Shown: in pieces, positions 15,907 through 23,342 of the stretch
Numbering within the stretch: position 1 is the first letter of the stretch
How the letters are laid out: each line of letters begins with the position of its first letter
DNA from: Methylobacterium sp. C25
GTDB lineage: Bacteria > Pseudomonadota > Alphaproteobacteria > Rhizobiales > Beijerinckiaceae
Length of the DNA: 64,000 nt
Direction of reading: 5' to 3'
Assembly: GCF_021352225.1 (NCBI RefSeq)
Contig: NZ_JAAUVI010000007.1
Coordinates: 1 to 64,000 of the forward strand
Made by a program: the position numbers and the translations under genes
Notes under the pieces: model-generated
Databases searched by the model: none
Seen by the model: the letters and a program-made list of their open reading frames with translations, nothing else
What the model was told of the DNA's origin: nothing

Positions 15907-17214
15907 ATGCGTGAGAGCGATGCACCGGCCGCCCCGGCACGTCGGCCGTCGGCGCGATCCCTGCGCGGGCTCGACGCGATGAACTTCTTCCTCGCCGATG
16001 TGCGCGACGGGCTCGGACCGTACCTTGCGATTTACCTCCTCGCCGTGCGCGGACCAGACCAGGGATGGAACGAGGCCACCATCGGCCTGGTCATGACGAT
16101 CGCCGGCATAGCCGGGCTGATCGCGCAGACGCCGGCCGGGGCGCTGATCGACCGGACGAACCGCAAGCGCGCCGTCGTGATTGCCGCGGCGGTCGCGGTG
16201 ACCCTGAGTTGCCTGGCGCTGCCTTTCGTCTCCAACTTCTACCTCGTGGCCGCAACGCAATCGCTCGCCGGGATCGCCGGGGCGATCTTCCCGCCGGCCA
16301 TTGCTGCGATCACCCTCGGCGTGGTCGGTCCGAACATGTTCTCGAAGCGCGTCGGTCGCAACGAAGGCTTCAACCATGCCGGTAACGCGGCCTCGGCGAT
16401 GATCGCGGGCGGCAGCGCCTATTTCTTCGGCCCGATCGTCGTGTTCTGGCTGATGGCGATCCTGGCCGTTGCCTCGATCGCCGCGACGCTGATGATCCCC
16501 GCAGCGGAGATCGATGACGATCTGGCGCGCGGGATGGACCATGCGGAGGGCCAGGAAGGCGCGGACCAACCCTCCGGTCTCGCGGCATTGTTGCAGAATC
16601 GGCATCTGATGCTGTTCGCCGGACTTTGCGCGGCCTTCCATCTCGCCAATGCAGCGATGTTGCCCTCGGTGGGCCAACTGCTCACCAAGATCTCGGGCAA
16701 GGACCATGCAACCTCGCTCATCGCGATCTGCATCGTCGCCGCCCAGCTCGTCATGGTGCCCGTTGCCGTCTTCGTGGGGGCCAAGGCGGACATGATCGGA
16801 CGCAAGCCGATCTTCCTCGCCGCCTTCGGCTTCCTGGCGATCCGCGGCGTACTCTACGTATTCTCGGACAATCCATTCTGGCTGGTTGCCGTGCAGTGCC
16901 TCGACGGCATTGGCGCGGGCATCTACGGCGCGCTGTTCCCGCTCGTCGTCGCTGACCTGACCCGCGGCACCGGACGCTTCAACGTGGCTCAGGGCGCGGT
17001 CGCGACGGCCCAGGGCGTGGGGGCATCGTTCAGCGCCACGCTTGCCGGTGTGATCATCGTCGCCGCTGGCTTCTCGACCGCCTTCCTGGTGCTCGCCGCC
17101 ATCTCTGCCGCTGGCTTCGTCGTGTATCTCACGCTGATGCCCGAGACCCGCGGCTACGTACCGCCGGACAGACGCATGGCGATCTCGACACTCAGCGTTC
17201 CGACCGTCGCCTGA
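15907..17214 (+). CDS. Major facilitator superfamily transporter
   Basis: A 435-residue, 12-helix MFS protein. The N-terminal half has MNFFLADVRDGLGPYLAIYL and the motif A region GALIDRTNRKRAVV; the C-terminal half repeats it as GAKADMIGRKPIFL. The segment FFLADVRDGLGPYL is typical of a proteobacterial MFS subgroup often found alone and sometimes near metal or stress genes. The substrate is unknown. The start codon ATG 15907 has CGACCAAG upstream, a weak ribosome binding site. It is co-directional with the ArsB-like transporter 105 bp downstream. Confidence 0.85.
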   Translation: MRESDAPAAPARRPSARSLRGLDAMNFFLADVRDGLGPYLAIYLLAVRGPDQGWNEATIGLVMTIAGIAGLIAQTPAGALIDRTNRKRAVVIAAAVAVTLSCLALPFVSNFYLVAATQSLAGIAGAIFPPAIAAITLGVVGPNMFSKRVGRNEGFNHAGNAASAMIAGGSAYFFGPIVVFWLMAILAVASIAATLMIPAAEIDDDLARGMDHAEGQEGADQPSGLAALLQNRHLMLFAGLCAAFHLANAAMLPSVGQLLTKISGKDHATSLIAICIVAAQLVMVPVAVFVGAKADMIGRKPIFLAAFGFLAIRGVLYVFSDNPFWLVAVQCLDGIGAGIYGALFPLVVADLTRGTGRFNVAQGAVATAQGVGASFSATLAGVIIVAAGFSTAFLVLAAISAAGFVVYLTLMPETRGYVPPDRRMAISTLSVPTVA

Positions 17215-17319
17215 CGCGCTTCCCTCTTGATCGATTCCGTAGCTGGGCATTATCCGCCAACGGGCAGAAGGTCGCGTCTCGGCCAACATCTGCCGATCCC
17301 GCGAAAGCTTCCCGGACTG

Positions 17320-18585
17320 ATGAGCGCGTTGAGCTCGACACCCAACCTCGCCGCCTGGGCAATCGCCGGGCTGGCGACCCTCGGCGTGATCCTGCGCCCG
17401 TTCTCCTGGCCCGAGGCGATCTGGGCGGTGGTGGGCGCGGTGCTGCTCGTCGCGCTGGGGCTGTTGCCCTGGCAGGCGGCGCTCAACGGTGTCCTGAAGG
17501 GTACCGACGTCTACCTGTTCCTCGTCGGCATGATGCTGCTCTCCGAGATTGCGCGGAAGGAGGGGCTGTTCGACTGGCTGTCCAGCATTGCCGTGCGCCA
17601 CGCCAGGGGCTCGGCGACGCGGCTGTTTCTCCTCGTCTACATCGTTGGCACGGTGGTGACGGTGTTCCTGTCGAACGATGCCTGCGCGGTGGTGCTGACG
17701 CCGGCCGTCTATGCCGCGGCCAAGGCCGCGCGGGCCGAACCTTTGCCCTACTTGTTCGTCTGCGCCTTCATCGCCAACGCGGCGAGCTTCGTACTGCCGA
17801 TCTCGAACCCGGCCAACCTCGTCGTCTACGCCGCGCACATGCCGCCGCTGCCGCAATGGCTCGCCCGTTTCGCGCTACCCTCGGCGCTGGCGATCCTCGC
17901 CACCTTCGCGATGTTGCGCATCAGCCAGAACAGGGAGCTGAGGCGGATAAAAGTTGCCACTGACATCGACCCGGTCACGTTGTCGGCCACCGGCAAGGTC
18001 GCCGGGTTCGGCATTGTCGCCACGGCATTCGTCCTGCTCGCGGCGTCCGCGTTTGGTCTCGAGCTCGGCTTGCCGACCTTCATCTCGGGGCTTGCGGCGA
18101 CGCTCTTCGTCCTTGCCATCCGGCGCGGCGGGCTCGTCGAGGTGGTCAAGGACGTTTCATGGAGTGTGCTGCCATTGGTGGCCGGCCTGTTCGTGCTGGT
18201 CGAGGCGCTCGACGTCACCGGCGTCCTTCGGATGATCGCTGCCGCGCTCAAGGCTTCTGCTCAGGGCGCGCCAGAGGCGACGGCCTGGGGCGGCGGCGTG
18301 TTGGTCGCGGTGCTGTGCAATCTCGTCAACAACCTGCCGGCGGGGCTTCTGGCGGGCGCCGCCGTTCAAAACGCTGACGTCTCTGACAAGATTGCTGGCG
18401 CTATCCTGATCGGCGTCGACCTCGGGCCGAGCCTCTCCGTCACCGGCTCACTCGCGACGATCCTCTGGCTCGTTGCGATCCGCCGCGAGGGAGAGAACGT
18501 CGGTGCACTCCGCTTCCTCAAGCTCGGCCTCCTCGTGATGCCGCCGGCTCTCGTGCTGGCGCTGGTCGGCCTGCTGCTGGTGTGA
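17320..18585 (+). CDS. ArsB/SLC13-type (ion transporter superfamily) membrane protein
   Basis: A 421-residue membrane protein of the ArsB/NhaD/SLC13 superfamily. The paired re-entrant motifs are visible: VFLSNDACAVVLTPAVYAA near residue 110 and LCNLVNNLPAGLLAGAAV near residue 335, with VLPISNPANLVVYA between. ArsB exports arsenite, and the SND-A and NN-P motifs match it. No arsC or arsR of the classical ars type is adjacent, so another anion is possible. The ATG at 17320 was chosen because it starts the first hydrophobic helix region; its ribosome binding site is weak, and the frame extends 93 bases upstream. Confidence 0.8.
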   Translation: MSALSSTPNLAAWAIAGLATLGVILRPFSWPEAIWAVVGAVLLVALGLLPWQAALNGVLKGTDVYLFLVGMMLLSEIARKEGLFDWLSSIAVRHARGSATRLFLLVYIVGTVVTVFLSNDACAVVLTPAVYAAAKAARAEPLPYLFVCAFIANAASFVLPISNPANLVVYAAHMPPLPQWLARFALPSALAILATFAMLRISQNRELRRIKVATDIDPVTLSATGKVAGFGIVATAFVLLAASAFGLELGLPTFISGLAATLFVLAIRRGGLVEVVKDVSWSVLPLVAGLFVLVEALDVTGVLRMIAAALKASAQGAPEATAWGGGVLVAVLCNLVNNLPAGLLAGAAVQNADVSDKIAGAILIGVDLGPSLSVTGSLATILWLVAIRREGENVGALRFLKLGLLVMPPALVLALVGLLLV

Positions 18586-18810
18586 GGCTGCCTCACCCTT
18601 TGGGAAGGCCGGCTATTCGATCCGAGACCTGCGCTTCGCGATTGGCCCTCGGCCAATGCGATGTGCTACTTCCGCCAAGTCTCCGGCGTCTGCTCGATCG
18701 ATGCGACGCCACACCTTTCCGACGCAGCCCATCCTCACCGGAGAGCGGGCTTCGATGAGCCTCCGCCTTGTCGACGGCAGGGCGCGCCGACCGAGTACGA
18801 AAGTCCACCG

Positions 18811-19047
18811 ATGACCACCGAGGACCCGACCGCGAAGATCCCCACCGAGGACCGTGCCGAACGCGCCCAGCGCCTCGCACGCGATGGAGCCCAGGCGATG
18901 GCGGATCATGTGGCGCAGATCAAGGCGGTCGACGAACGCACGGCCCGGCTGCGCGCTCTGCGCCTCGCCAAGGAAGCCGAAGAGGCCGCGCTTGCGCCCG
19001 CGCCGACGCCGCCCAAGCCGAAGCGCAAGCGCGTCGTGAAGGCCTGA
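18811..19047 (+). CDS. Small charged hypothetical protein
   Basis: A 78-residue protein rich in Ala, Lys, Arg and Glu, with a predicted long helix (AERAQRLARDGAQAMADHVAQI onward) and a proline/lysine-rich basic tail PTPPKPKRKRVVKA. I do not recognise a family. The basic tail could bind nucleic acid, but that is only a guess. Codon use fits neighbouring genes. The ribosome binding site is weak (GAAAG), so the start is uncertain; the frame stays open upstream to 18661. Confidence 0.55.
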   Translation: MTTEDPTAKIPTEDRAERAQRLARDGAQAMADHVAQIKAVDERTARLRALRLAKEAEEAALAPAPTPPKPKRKRVVKA

Positions 19048-19177
19048 CCCGATTGGTTTTCGCCGCCTGGAACGGCGGCCAATAGATAAGCCGCAGCTTT
19101 CGCCCCGGCGGCGCAAGTCGAGCCTGCGCGCCTGCCCGGTATTCTTAGCGGAAGCTTGGCGGATAGCCCTTCGCATT

Positions 19178-19223
19178 GGTAAATATCGCGGATTTTACTG
19201 CGCATTTACCTCGGCAGGTAAAT
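19178..19223. promoter_or_regulatory. Three GGTAAAT half-sites upstream of ldtR
   Basis: GGTAAAT occurs at 19178-19184 and 19217-19223, and its inverse ATTTACC at 19204-19210. The last two form ATTTACC-TCGGCA-GGTAAAT, a 20-bp inverted repeat. They lie 113-158 bp before the ldtR start and are AT-rich against the background. Autoregulation by LdtR or another factor is possible. Confidence 0.5.
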
Positions 19224-19335
19224 CACAAATTCATCTTGTCGCTTAAATCGGCTTTCATTCGTCTCCGCCAGATTGGCTGCATAAGCGGTGCCGACGAAGA
19301 ACGGCACACGGCAGAACAGAGCAGTGAGGCGTCAG

Positions 19336-19848
19336 ATGAAGTCCCAGGCCGCGAGGATCGTCGAGTCCGACACCGCACCGGAAGCCGCCCCGGCGACCGG
19401 CTCCTACCTGGAGGCGCTTCATCTGGTTGAGCGGCTGCATCGCCGCCTGCTCGACGTGATCAAGGACGAGTTCGAGCGGCGCGGCCGCGAGGACGTCAAC
19501 AGCGTTCAGGCCCTGCTGCTCTACAACATCGGCGACAAGGAGCTGACCGCGAGCGAGCTGCGCTCGAAGGGCTACTATCTCGGCTCGAACGTCTCCTACA
19601 ACGTCAAGAAGCTGGTCGAGGCCGGGTTCCTGCATCACGCCCGCTCGAAGCTGGACCGCCGCTCGGTGCGGATCAGCCTCACCAACAAGGGGCACGAGGT
19701 CCACGAGATCATCCGTGGCCTCTACGAGAAGCATGCCCGCACGATCCAGCCGATCGGCGGCATCTCGACCGACGATTTCGGACGGCTCAACACGGCGCTT
19801 GGCCGGCTCGAGCGCTTCTGGACCGACCAGATCCGCTACAAGCTCTGA
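19336..19848 (+). CDS. ldtR: MarR-family regulator LdtR
   Basis: A 170-residue winged-helix regulator. The segment ELTASELRSKGYYLGSNVSYNVKKLVEAGFLHHARSKLDRRSVRISLT spans the recognition helix and wing. YYLGSNVSYN-KKLVE is the hallmark of LdtR, the MarR-type activator of L,D-transpeptidase genes described in Liberibacter and Sinorhizobium. The C-terminal helix ends GRLERFWTDQIRYKL. GAGG lies 8 bases before the ATG. An L,D-transpeptidase gene sits 2.3 kb downstream on the same strand and is a plausible target. It controls cell-wall cross-linking and stress tolerance in relatives. An inverted repeat upstream may be its own site. Confidence 0.85.
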   Translation: MKSQAARIVESDTAPEAAPATGSYLEALHLVERLHRRLLDVIKDEFERRGREDVNSVQALLLYNIGDKELTASELRSKGYYLGSNVSYNVKKLVEAGFLHHARSKLDRRSVRISLTNKGHEVHEIIRGLYEKHARTIQPIGGISTDDFGRLNTALGRLERFWTDQIRYKL

Positions 19849-19873
19849 CCCTTCGGCGCGCCTAAGACAGCGA

Positions 19874-19911
19874 AACGGCCGGGTGAGTGATCACCTGGCC
19901 GTTTTGTTGTT
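19874..19911 (+). terminator. Rho-independent terminator after ldtR
   Basis: AACGGCC-G-GGTGA-GTGA-TCACC-T-GGCCGTT forms a long stem with one internal mismatch, followed by TTGTTGTT. It lies 25 bp past the ldtR stop and probably also limits readthrough from the other strand. Confidence 0.8.
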
Positions 19912-19925
19912 CAAGCACCGAAATT

Positions 19926-19955
19926 AAAAAAGGCGCCACCCCTTCGGGTGACGCC
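19926..19955 (-). terminator. Rho-independent terminator after the pqqA pair
   Basis: On the minus strand the stem GGCGTCACCC/GGGTGGCGCC with loop GAAG is followed by six T. It lies 31 bp past the stop of the downstream pqqA copy. It closes the pqqA unit, so no pqqB follows in this transcript. Confidence 0.85.
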
Positions 19956-19986
19956 TCCAGAACTCGTCGAGTCCCGAAATACGACC

Positions 19987-20076
19987 TTAGTTGAAGGTGT
20001 CGATCTCAGCGGACTCGTAGCTGGTGACTTCCATGCCGACGCAGACTTCCTGGACGACGGGGGCAGACCACTTCAT
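19987..20076 (-). CDS. pqqA: PQQ precursor peptide PqqA, copy 1
   Basis: A 29-residue peptide beginning MKWSAPVVQEVC and ending VGMEVTSYESAEIDTFN. It carries the Glu16 and Tyr20 pair that PqqE cross-links and that become pyrroloquinoline quinone, the cofactor of methanol and other alcohol dehydrogenases. An AGGAGA ribosome binding site lies 7 bases upstream. It is 64 bp downstream of an identical peptide gene; the two reading frames differ at five bases, all silent. No pqqB, C, D or E gene is present in the window, so processing enzymes must be encoded elsewhere. A terminator follows directly. Having two copies suggests that a high dose of precursor is needed. Confidence 0.95.
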   Translation of the reverse strand: MKWSAPVVQEVCVGMEVTSYESAEIDTFN

Positions 20077-20140
20077 GACGTTTCTCCTGAATTAAAAGGT
20101 TTGTGAGAAGGCTATCGACCGAGATCAGCTTTCGCCGATC

Positions 20141-20230
20141 TTAGTTGAAGGTGTCGATCTCGGCGGACTCGTAGCTAGTGACTTCCATGCCAACGCAGAC
20201 TTCCTGAACGACCGGGGCAGACCACTTCAT
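20141..20230 (-). CDS. pqqA: PQQ precursor peptide PqqA, copy 2
   Basis: Encodes exactly the same 29-residue peptide as the downstream copy, including Glu16 and Tyr20, but with different codons at Pro6, Val8, Val13, Thr18 and Ala23. An AAGGAGA ribosome binding site precedes the ATG. It is the promoter-proximal copy, with a good -35/-10 pair 31-59 bp upstream. No terminator is visible between the copies, so they are probably transcribed together. Identical products with only silent differences indicate that both are kept by selection. Confidence 0.95.
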   Translation of the reverse strand: MKWSAPVVQEVCVGMEVTSYESAEIDTFN

Positions 20231-20260
20231 GACCGTCTCCTTCGTGTTTCGATGACCCTT

Positions 20261-20289
20261 AGATAGCCGATCCATTGGGCGCAATTCAA
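20261..20289 (-). promoter_or_regulatory. Promoter of the twin pqqA unit
   Basis: On the minus strand TTGAAT (20284-20289, preceded by C) and CTATCT (20261-20266) are separated by exactly 17 bp. They match the alphaproteobacterial housekeeping pattern CTTGAC-N17-CTATAT well. The predicted start leaves a leader of about 25 nt before pqqA. Confidence 0.6.
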
Positions 20290-20543
20290 GCGGGCGCTGC
20301 ACTTATATTTCTCATAGAACATTTAGGAATTTCTCAGGAAGCGATCCAAGAGGCGTTCTGCAAATTCTCGCGCTCTCAGAGGGGGTTGGCTCCTGCACTA
20401 TCATTCCCAGTGCCGGCTAATCGGAGCCACGGAAATGGCTCGATCCAGCCCGTCCGAGGACAACGTCCGCGGGCTCGTTCGGTTGCGCCCGCGAAGGCCA
20501 GCGGACTGATGAGAGGACAAGCTTGGCTAAATGCGCTTGTTCC

Positions 20544-20573
20544 CTTGACGCGATTGCCAAAAGCTCCCGATAT
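20544..20573 (+). promoter_or_regulatory. Promoter candidate of the lanmodulin gene
   Basis: CTTGAC (20544-20549) and CGATAT (20568-20573) are separated by 18 bp, near the alphaproteobacterial consensus. The implied leader is about 85 nt. The remainder of the 20231-20665 gap holds the pqqA promoter and no credible gene. Confidence 0.55.
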
Positions 20574-20665
20574 AAGATTCCGCGTTGCAACACGTTGTGG
20601 TGTCCCGTGCCGTGTTCGCTCTGCCCTCACCACGTTCGAAGATTGACCCGTAGGAGACCTCGATC

Positions 20666-21085
20666 ATGACCGTTTCGACCCGCGCGACCGCGCTTCTCGC
20701 CGCCGCTGCGTTCCTCCTGCCGGTGGCTTCCCTGAGCCCTGCTTTCGCCAAGGGCGCCGGCGGCAGCGCGATCATCAAGGCCGTCGACACCGACAATGAC
20801 GGGACCATCGACCTTAAGGAGGTTCAGGCTGCGGCCTCGGCTTCGTTCGACGCGCTCGATCCGGACAAGGATGGCACGCTCGACGCCAAGGAGCTGAAGG
20901 GTCGCGTGAAGCCCGCCACCCTCAAGCAGGCCGATCCGGACAGCGACGGTACCCTCGACAAGAAGGAGTTCCTTGCTCTCGCCGAGTCGCTGTTTAAGGC
21001 TGCCGACCCGGATAACGACGGCACCCTCGACGCCAAGGAAATGAAGAGCCCGGCCGGCAAGGCTCTGGCCAAGCTGCTCAAGTAA
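20666..21085 (+). CDS. lanM: Lanmodulin, secreted lanthanide-binding EF-hand protein
   Basis: A 139-residue protein with a signal peptide (cleavage near AFA-K, residue 28) and four EF-hand loops: DTDNDGTIDLKE (41-52), DPDKDGTLDAKE (65-76), DPDSDGTLDKKE (90-101) and DPDNDGTLDAKE (114-125). Hallmarks of lanmodulin are proline at loop position 2, Asp at position 9, and only 12-13 residues between neighbouring loops. Start-to-start spacing of 24, 25 and 24 equals that I recall for the Methylorubrum extorquens protein, and the inter-loop LKGRV is shared. It should bind rare-earth ions in the periplasm with very high affinity. Oddities: loop 1 has Thr instead of Pro, and loop 4 starts with Asp where M. 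extorquens has Asn. It lies next to twin pqqA genes. Confidence 0.9.
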   Translation: MTVSTRATALLAAAAFLLPVASLSPAFAKGAGGSAIIKAVDTDNDGTIDLKEVQAAASASFDALDPDKDGTLDAKELKGRVKPATLKQADPDSDGTLDKKEFLALAESLFKAADPDNDGTLDAKEMKSPAGKALAKLLK

Positions 21086-21092
21086 GTTTGCA

Positions 21093-21127
21093 ACATGGGC
21101 GCCCGATCGGGCGCCCATGTCTTTTTC
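21093..21127 (+). terminator. Strong terminator after lanM
   Basis: A perfect 12-bp stem ACATGGGCGCCC/GGGCGCCCATGT with loop GATC is followed by CTTTTTC. It lies 8 bp past the lanM stop, so lanM is probably a single-gene unit. Confidence 0.9.
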
Positions 21128-21242
21128 AACCTGTCACGCTGAGTGCAAAATAAGAAGCCTTGAGCGTTATTCGATTGCGCGCAAGCTTGTCGGCCCGGTT
21201 CCTCGCCCCATAACTCGGCGATACGAACAGGGAGACAACGTC

Positions 21243-21920
21243 ATGAGACGCCTCACGCTTACGGCCTTTGCGGGATTTCTAGCCCTGACTAGCGCCGGTC
21301 TCGCGGCCCCCGAACTCCAGCGCGTCCGCGGCACGATCGAGAGTGCCGATGCCGGTTCGGTCGTCGTCAAGACGGCAGACGGCGCTTCGGAGACGATCGC
21401 AATTTCGGGCGCGAAGTTCGCCTGGGTGGTCAAGTCCAGTCTCGACGAGATCAAGGATGGCGTCTTCATCGGCACGGCGACCAAGGGCGACAATCCGCCG
21501 ACCGCGTTGGAGGTGGTGCTCTTTCCCGAATCCATGCGCGGCACGGCCGAGGGGCATTATCCCTGGGATGAGATCGTCGATACGACGGCGGGCGGCACGA
21601 AAACCAAGAGCTCGATGACCAACGGCACGGTGAAATCGAGTTCCGCTGGGGCGCCCAAGGTGAAGAGCTCGATGACCAACGGTACGGTCAAGTCGAGCGC
21701 CGGCGAGAGTGGCGACAAGACGCTCACAGTGACCTACGACAAGGACGGCTCGAAGACGATCACCGTCCCAACCAAGGCGCCGATCGTGGCCTTCGAGCCC
21801 GCTGACAACTCCATCCTCAAGCCTGGCAGTAAAATCTTCGTGGTCGCCGCCAAGGACGGTGGTAAACTCGACGGCAAGCTCGTCGGCGTCGGGAAGGACG
21901 GTCTGACCCCGCCGATGTAA
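21243..21920 (+). CDS. Exported repeat-containing hypothetical protein
   Basis: A 225-residue protein with a signal peptide ending near LAA-P. After it comes a beta-rich segment RVRGTIESADAGSVVVKTADG, of the kind seen in small OB-like periplasmic domains. Then come two copies of a KSSMTNGTVKSS repeat, and a C-terminal beta-rich half with KTLTVTYDKDGSKTITVP and KPGSKIFVVAAKDGGKLDGKLVGVGKDG. GGGAGAC precedes the ATG. I do not recognise a named family. It stands downstream of lanM beyond a strong terminator, so shared function is only suggested by position. The repeat region looks like a flexible linker. Confidence 0.7.
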   Translation: MRRLTLTAFAGFLALTSAGLAAPELQRVRGTIESADAGSVVVKTADGASETIAISGAKFAWVVKSSLDEIKDGVFIGTATKGDNPPTALEVVLFPESMRGTAEGHYPWDEIVDTTAGGTKTKSSMTNGTVKSSSAGAPKVKSSMTNGTVKSSAGESGDKTLTVTYDKDGSKTITVPTKAPIVAFEPADNSILKPGSKIFVVAAKDGGKLDGKLVGVGKDGLTPPM

Positions 21921-21960
21921 TCATCCCCCAGGATGAAGTCCGACTACTGAGACGCTGTGC

Positions 21961-21984
21961 GGCACCGGGGCTCGCCCCGGTGCC
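21961..21984 (+). terminator. Terminator-like hairpin
   Basis: GGCACCGGGG-CTCG-CCCCGGTGCC, a perfect 10-bp stem with a four-base loop, followed by GTTCTT. It lies 40 bp past the exported hypothetical gene. Confidence 0.7.
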
Positions 21985-22123
21985 GTTCTTGGGAAAGGGC
22001 TGGCGGCCGAGGGACTTGCGCCGGTCGGCTCGCCCTTGTGGGTGCCGCGAGATTTCGCGGAACCTCGCGGCTTCGGCGGCGTAGTCTGTGAGGCTTAACC
22101 GTTCCGGTTGCGAGGCCCCCCTC

Positions 22124-22765
22124 ATGCGTGCGCCGTTCCTCCCCCTGCTGTCATGCATTGTGCTGGCGGCTTTCATGGCCCCAGCCTCGGCCGAAGTCCG
22201 TATCGACGTCGACAAGTCGAGCCAGCGGATGTCGGTCACCGTCGATGGACAGCCGCGCTACACGTGGCCAGTCTCGACGGGCGTTTCGGGCTACGACACT
22301 CCGAGCGGAAGCTACAAACCGTTCCGGATGGAGCCGAATCACTTCTCGCGCGAGTTCGACAACGCGCCGATGCCGCATGCGGTGTTCTTCACGCAGATTG
22401 GCCACGCCATTCACGGCACCAATCAGGTCCGCAGCCTCGGGCGGGCCGCATCGCATGGATGCGTACGTCTCTCGCCGGGCAATGCCGCGACTCTCTACAG
22501 CCTGATCAAGTCGCATGGCATGGCGAATACGCGGATCACGCTCGAGGGCGACGTTCCCGCAGCGGTTGCCGGCGGCGGGCGTGATCGCGGCTTCCGCACC
22601 GTACGGCAGAGCCGCAGCTACGACGATGACGGCGACGTCATGCCGGCGGGCATGCAATCTGGCCGCTCGGCCGGTTACCGCTCCTCTCCCCAGCTACGGC
22701 AGCGCTCATACGATCCGTTCGGCGACCGAGAGTATGGTCGACGGGACGTGTTCGGCGATTATTGA
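22124..22765 (+). CDS. L,D-transpeptidase (YkuD family)
   Basis: A 213-residue exported enzyme that makes 3-3 cross-links in peptidoglycan or attaches lipoproteins. A signal peptide ends near ASA-E. The YkuD domain begins RIDVDKSSQRMSVTVDG, and the active site reads IHGTNQ then ASHGCVRLS, with catalytic Cys in SHGCVR. The C-terminal 55 residues are Arg/Ser/Tyr-rich and of low complexity, probably a disordered tail. The ATG at 22124 has GAGG 8 bases upstream; an in-frame start 36 bases earlier would precede the signal peptide. ldtR, a known type of regulator of such enzymes, lies 2.3 kb upstream. Confidence 0.92.
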   Translation: MRAPFLPLLSCIVLAAFMAPASAEVRIDVDKSSQRMSVTVDGQPRYTWPVSTGVSGYDTPSGSYKPFRMEPNHFSREFDNAPMPHAVFFTQIGHAIHGTNQVRSLGRAASHGCVRLSPGNAATLYSLIKSHGMANTRITLEGDVPAAVAGGGRDRGFRTVRQSRSYDDDGDVMPAGMQSGRSAGYRSSPQLRQRSYDPFGDREYGRRDVFGDY

Positions 22766-22847
22766 CCCAAGCCGGCCTCTTCGGATTCGCGTCGATGCGG
22801 TGTGACCCGCGCCTCGCGGATGCCAGAGGCAGCTGCGTGTCGGGTGT

Positions 22848-23342
22848 TCAGGTCAGCGCGCCTTCGAGAAGACCGAGGGCATCTTCGACGGCGCGGCGCC
22901 GGATTTTTCCGCGCGCCTCCGGCCCGTAGCGGCGTTCGAGATGACGCGTCCCGCCGTTTCTCTCGGCGAGACCGAAATGCACGAGCCCGACCGGCTTGTC
23001 CGCTGTTCCCCCGCCCGGTCCGGCAATGCCGGTAATCGAGACCGCGACATCCGCGCGAGAGGCTGCGAGAGCGCCCTCGGCCATGGCGACAGCCGTAGGC
23101 TTGCTGACAGCTCCGTGGGCTCGCAGCGTCGCCTCGGGCACGCCGATGAGCTCCGTCTTGGCCTCGTTCGAATAGGTCACGAATCCACGCTCGACGACCG
23201 CGGAAGAGCCGGCGACGGCCGTGAGCAAGGCGGCGACCAATCCACCCGTGCAGGATTCGGCGGTGGCAATGCGCCGTCCCGCCGCCTGGTAGGCCCTTAG
23301 CAGCGCCTCGGCGCGGGCCAACAGGACGGCGTCGTTGATCAC
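22848..23342 (-). CDS. pncC: Nicotinamide-nucleotide amidohydrolase (CinA C-terminal domain)
   Basis: A 164-residue stand-alone CinA C-terminal domain, which deamidates NMN to NaMN in pyridine nucleotide salvage. The active-site region [21 protein letters not shown] and the loop [21 protein letters not shown] are diagnostic. It lacks the N-terminal CinA/MoeA-like domain. Its start overlaps the ispDF stop by 4 bp (ATGA), so translation is probably coupled. Confidence 0.9.
   Translation of the reverse strand: MINDAVLLARAEALLRAYQAAGRRIATAESCTGGLVAALLTAVAGSSAVVERGFVTYSNEAKTELIGVPEATLRAHGAVSKPTAVAMAEGALAASRADVAVSITGIAGPGGGTADKPVGLVHFGLAERNGGTRHLERRYGPEARGKIRRRAVEDALGLLEGALT

Noticed and set aside
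15166..17856. 896-aa minus-strand open frame
   Set aside because: Only its last 144 residues (TerB-like) are convincing. The rest is antisense to an MFS gene and a transporter gene with clear plus-strand motifs.
20275..20646. 123-aa plus-strand open frame upstream of lanM
   Set aside because: No ribosome binding site or family match, and it overlaps the -35 of the pqqA promoter and the lanM promoter candidate.
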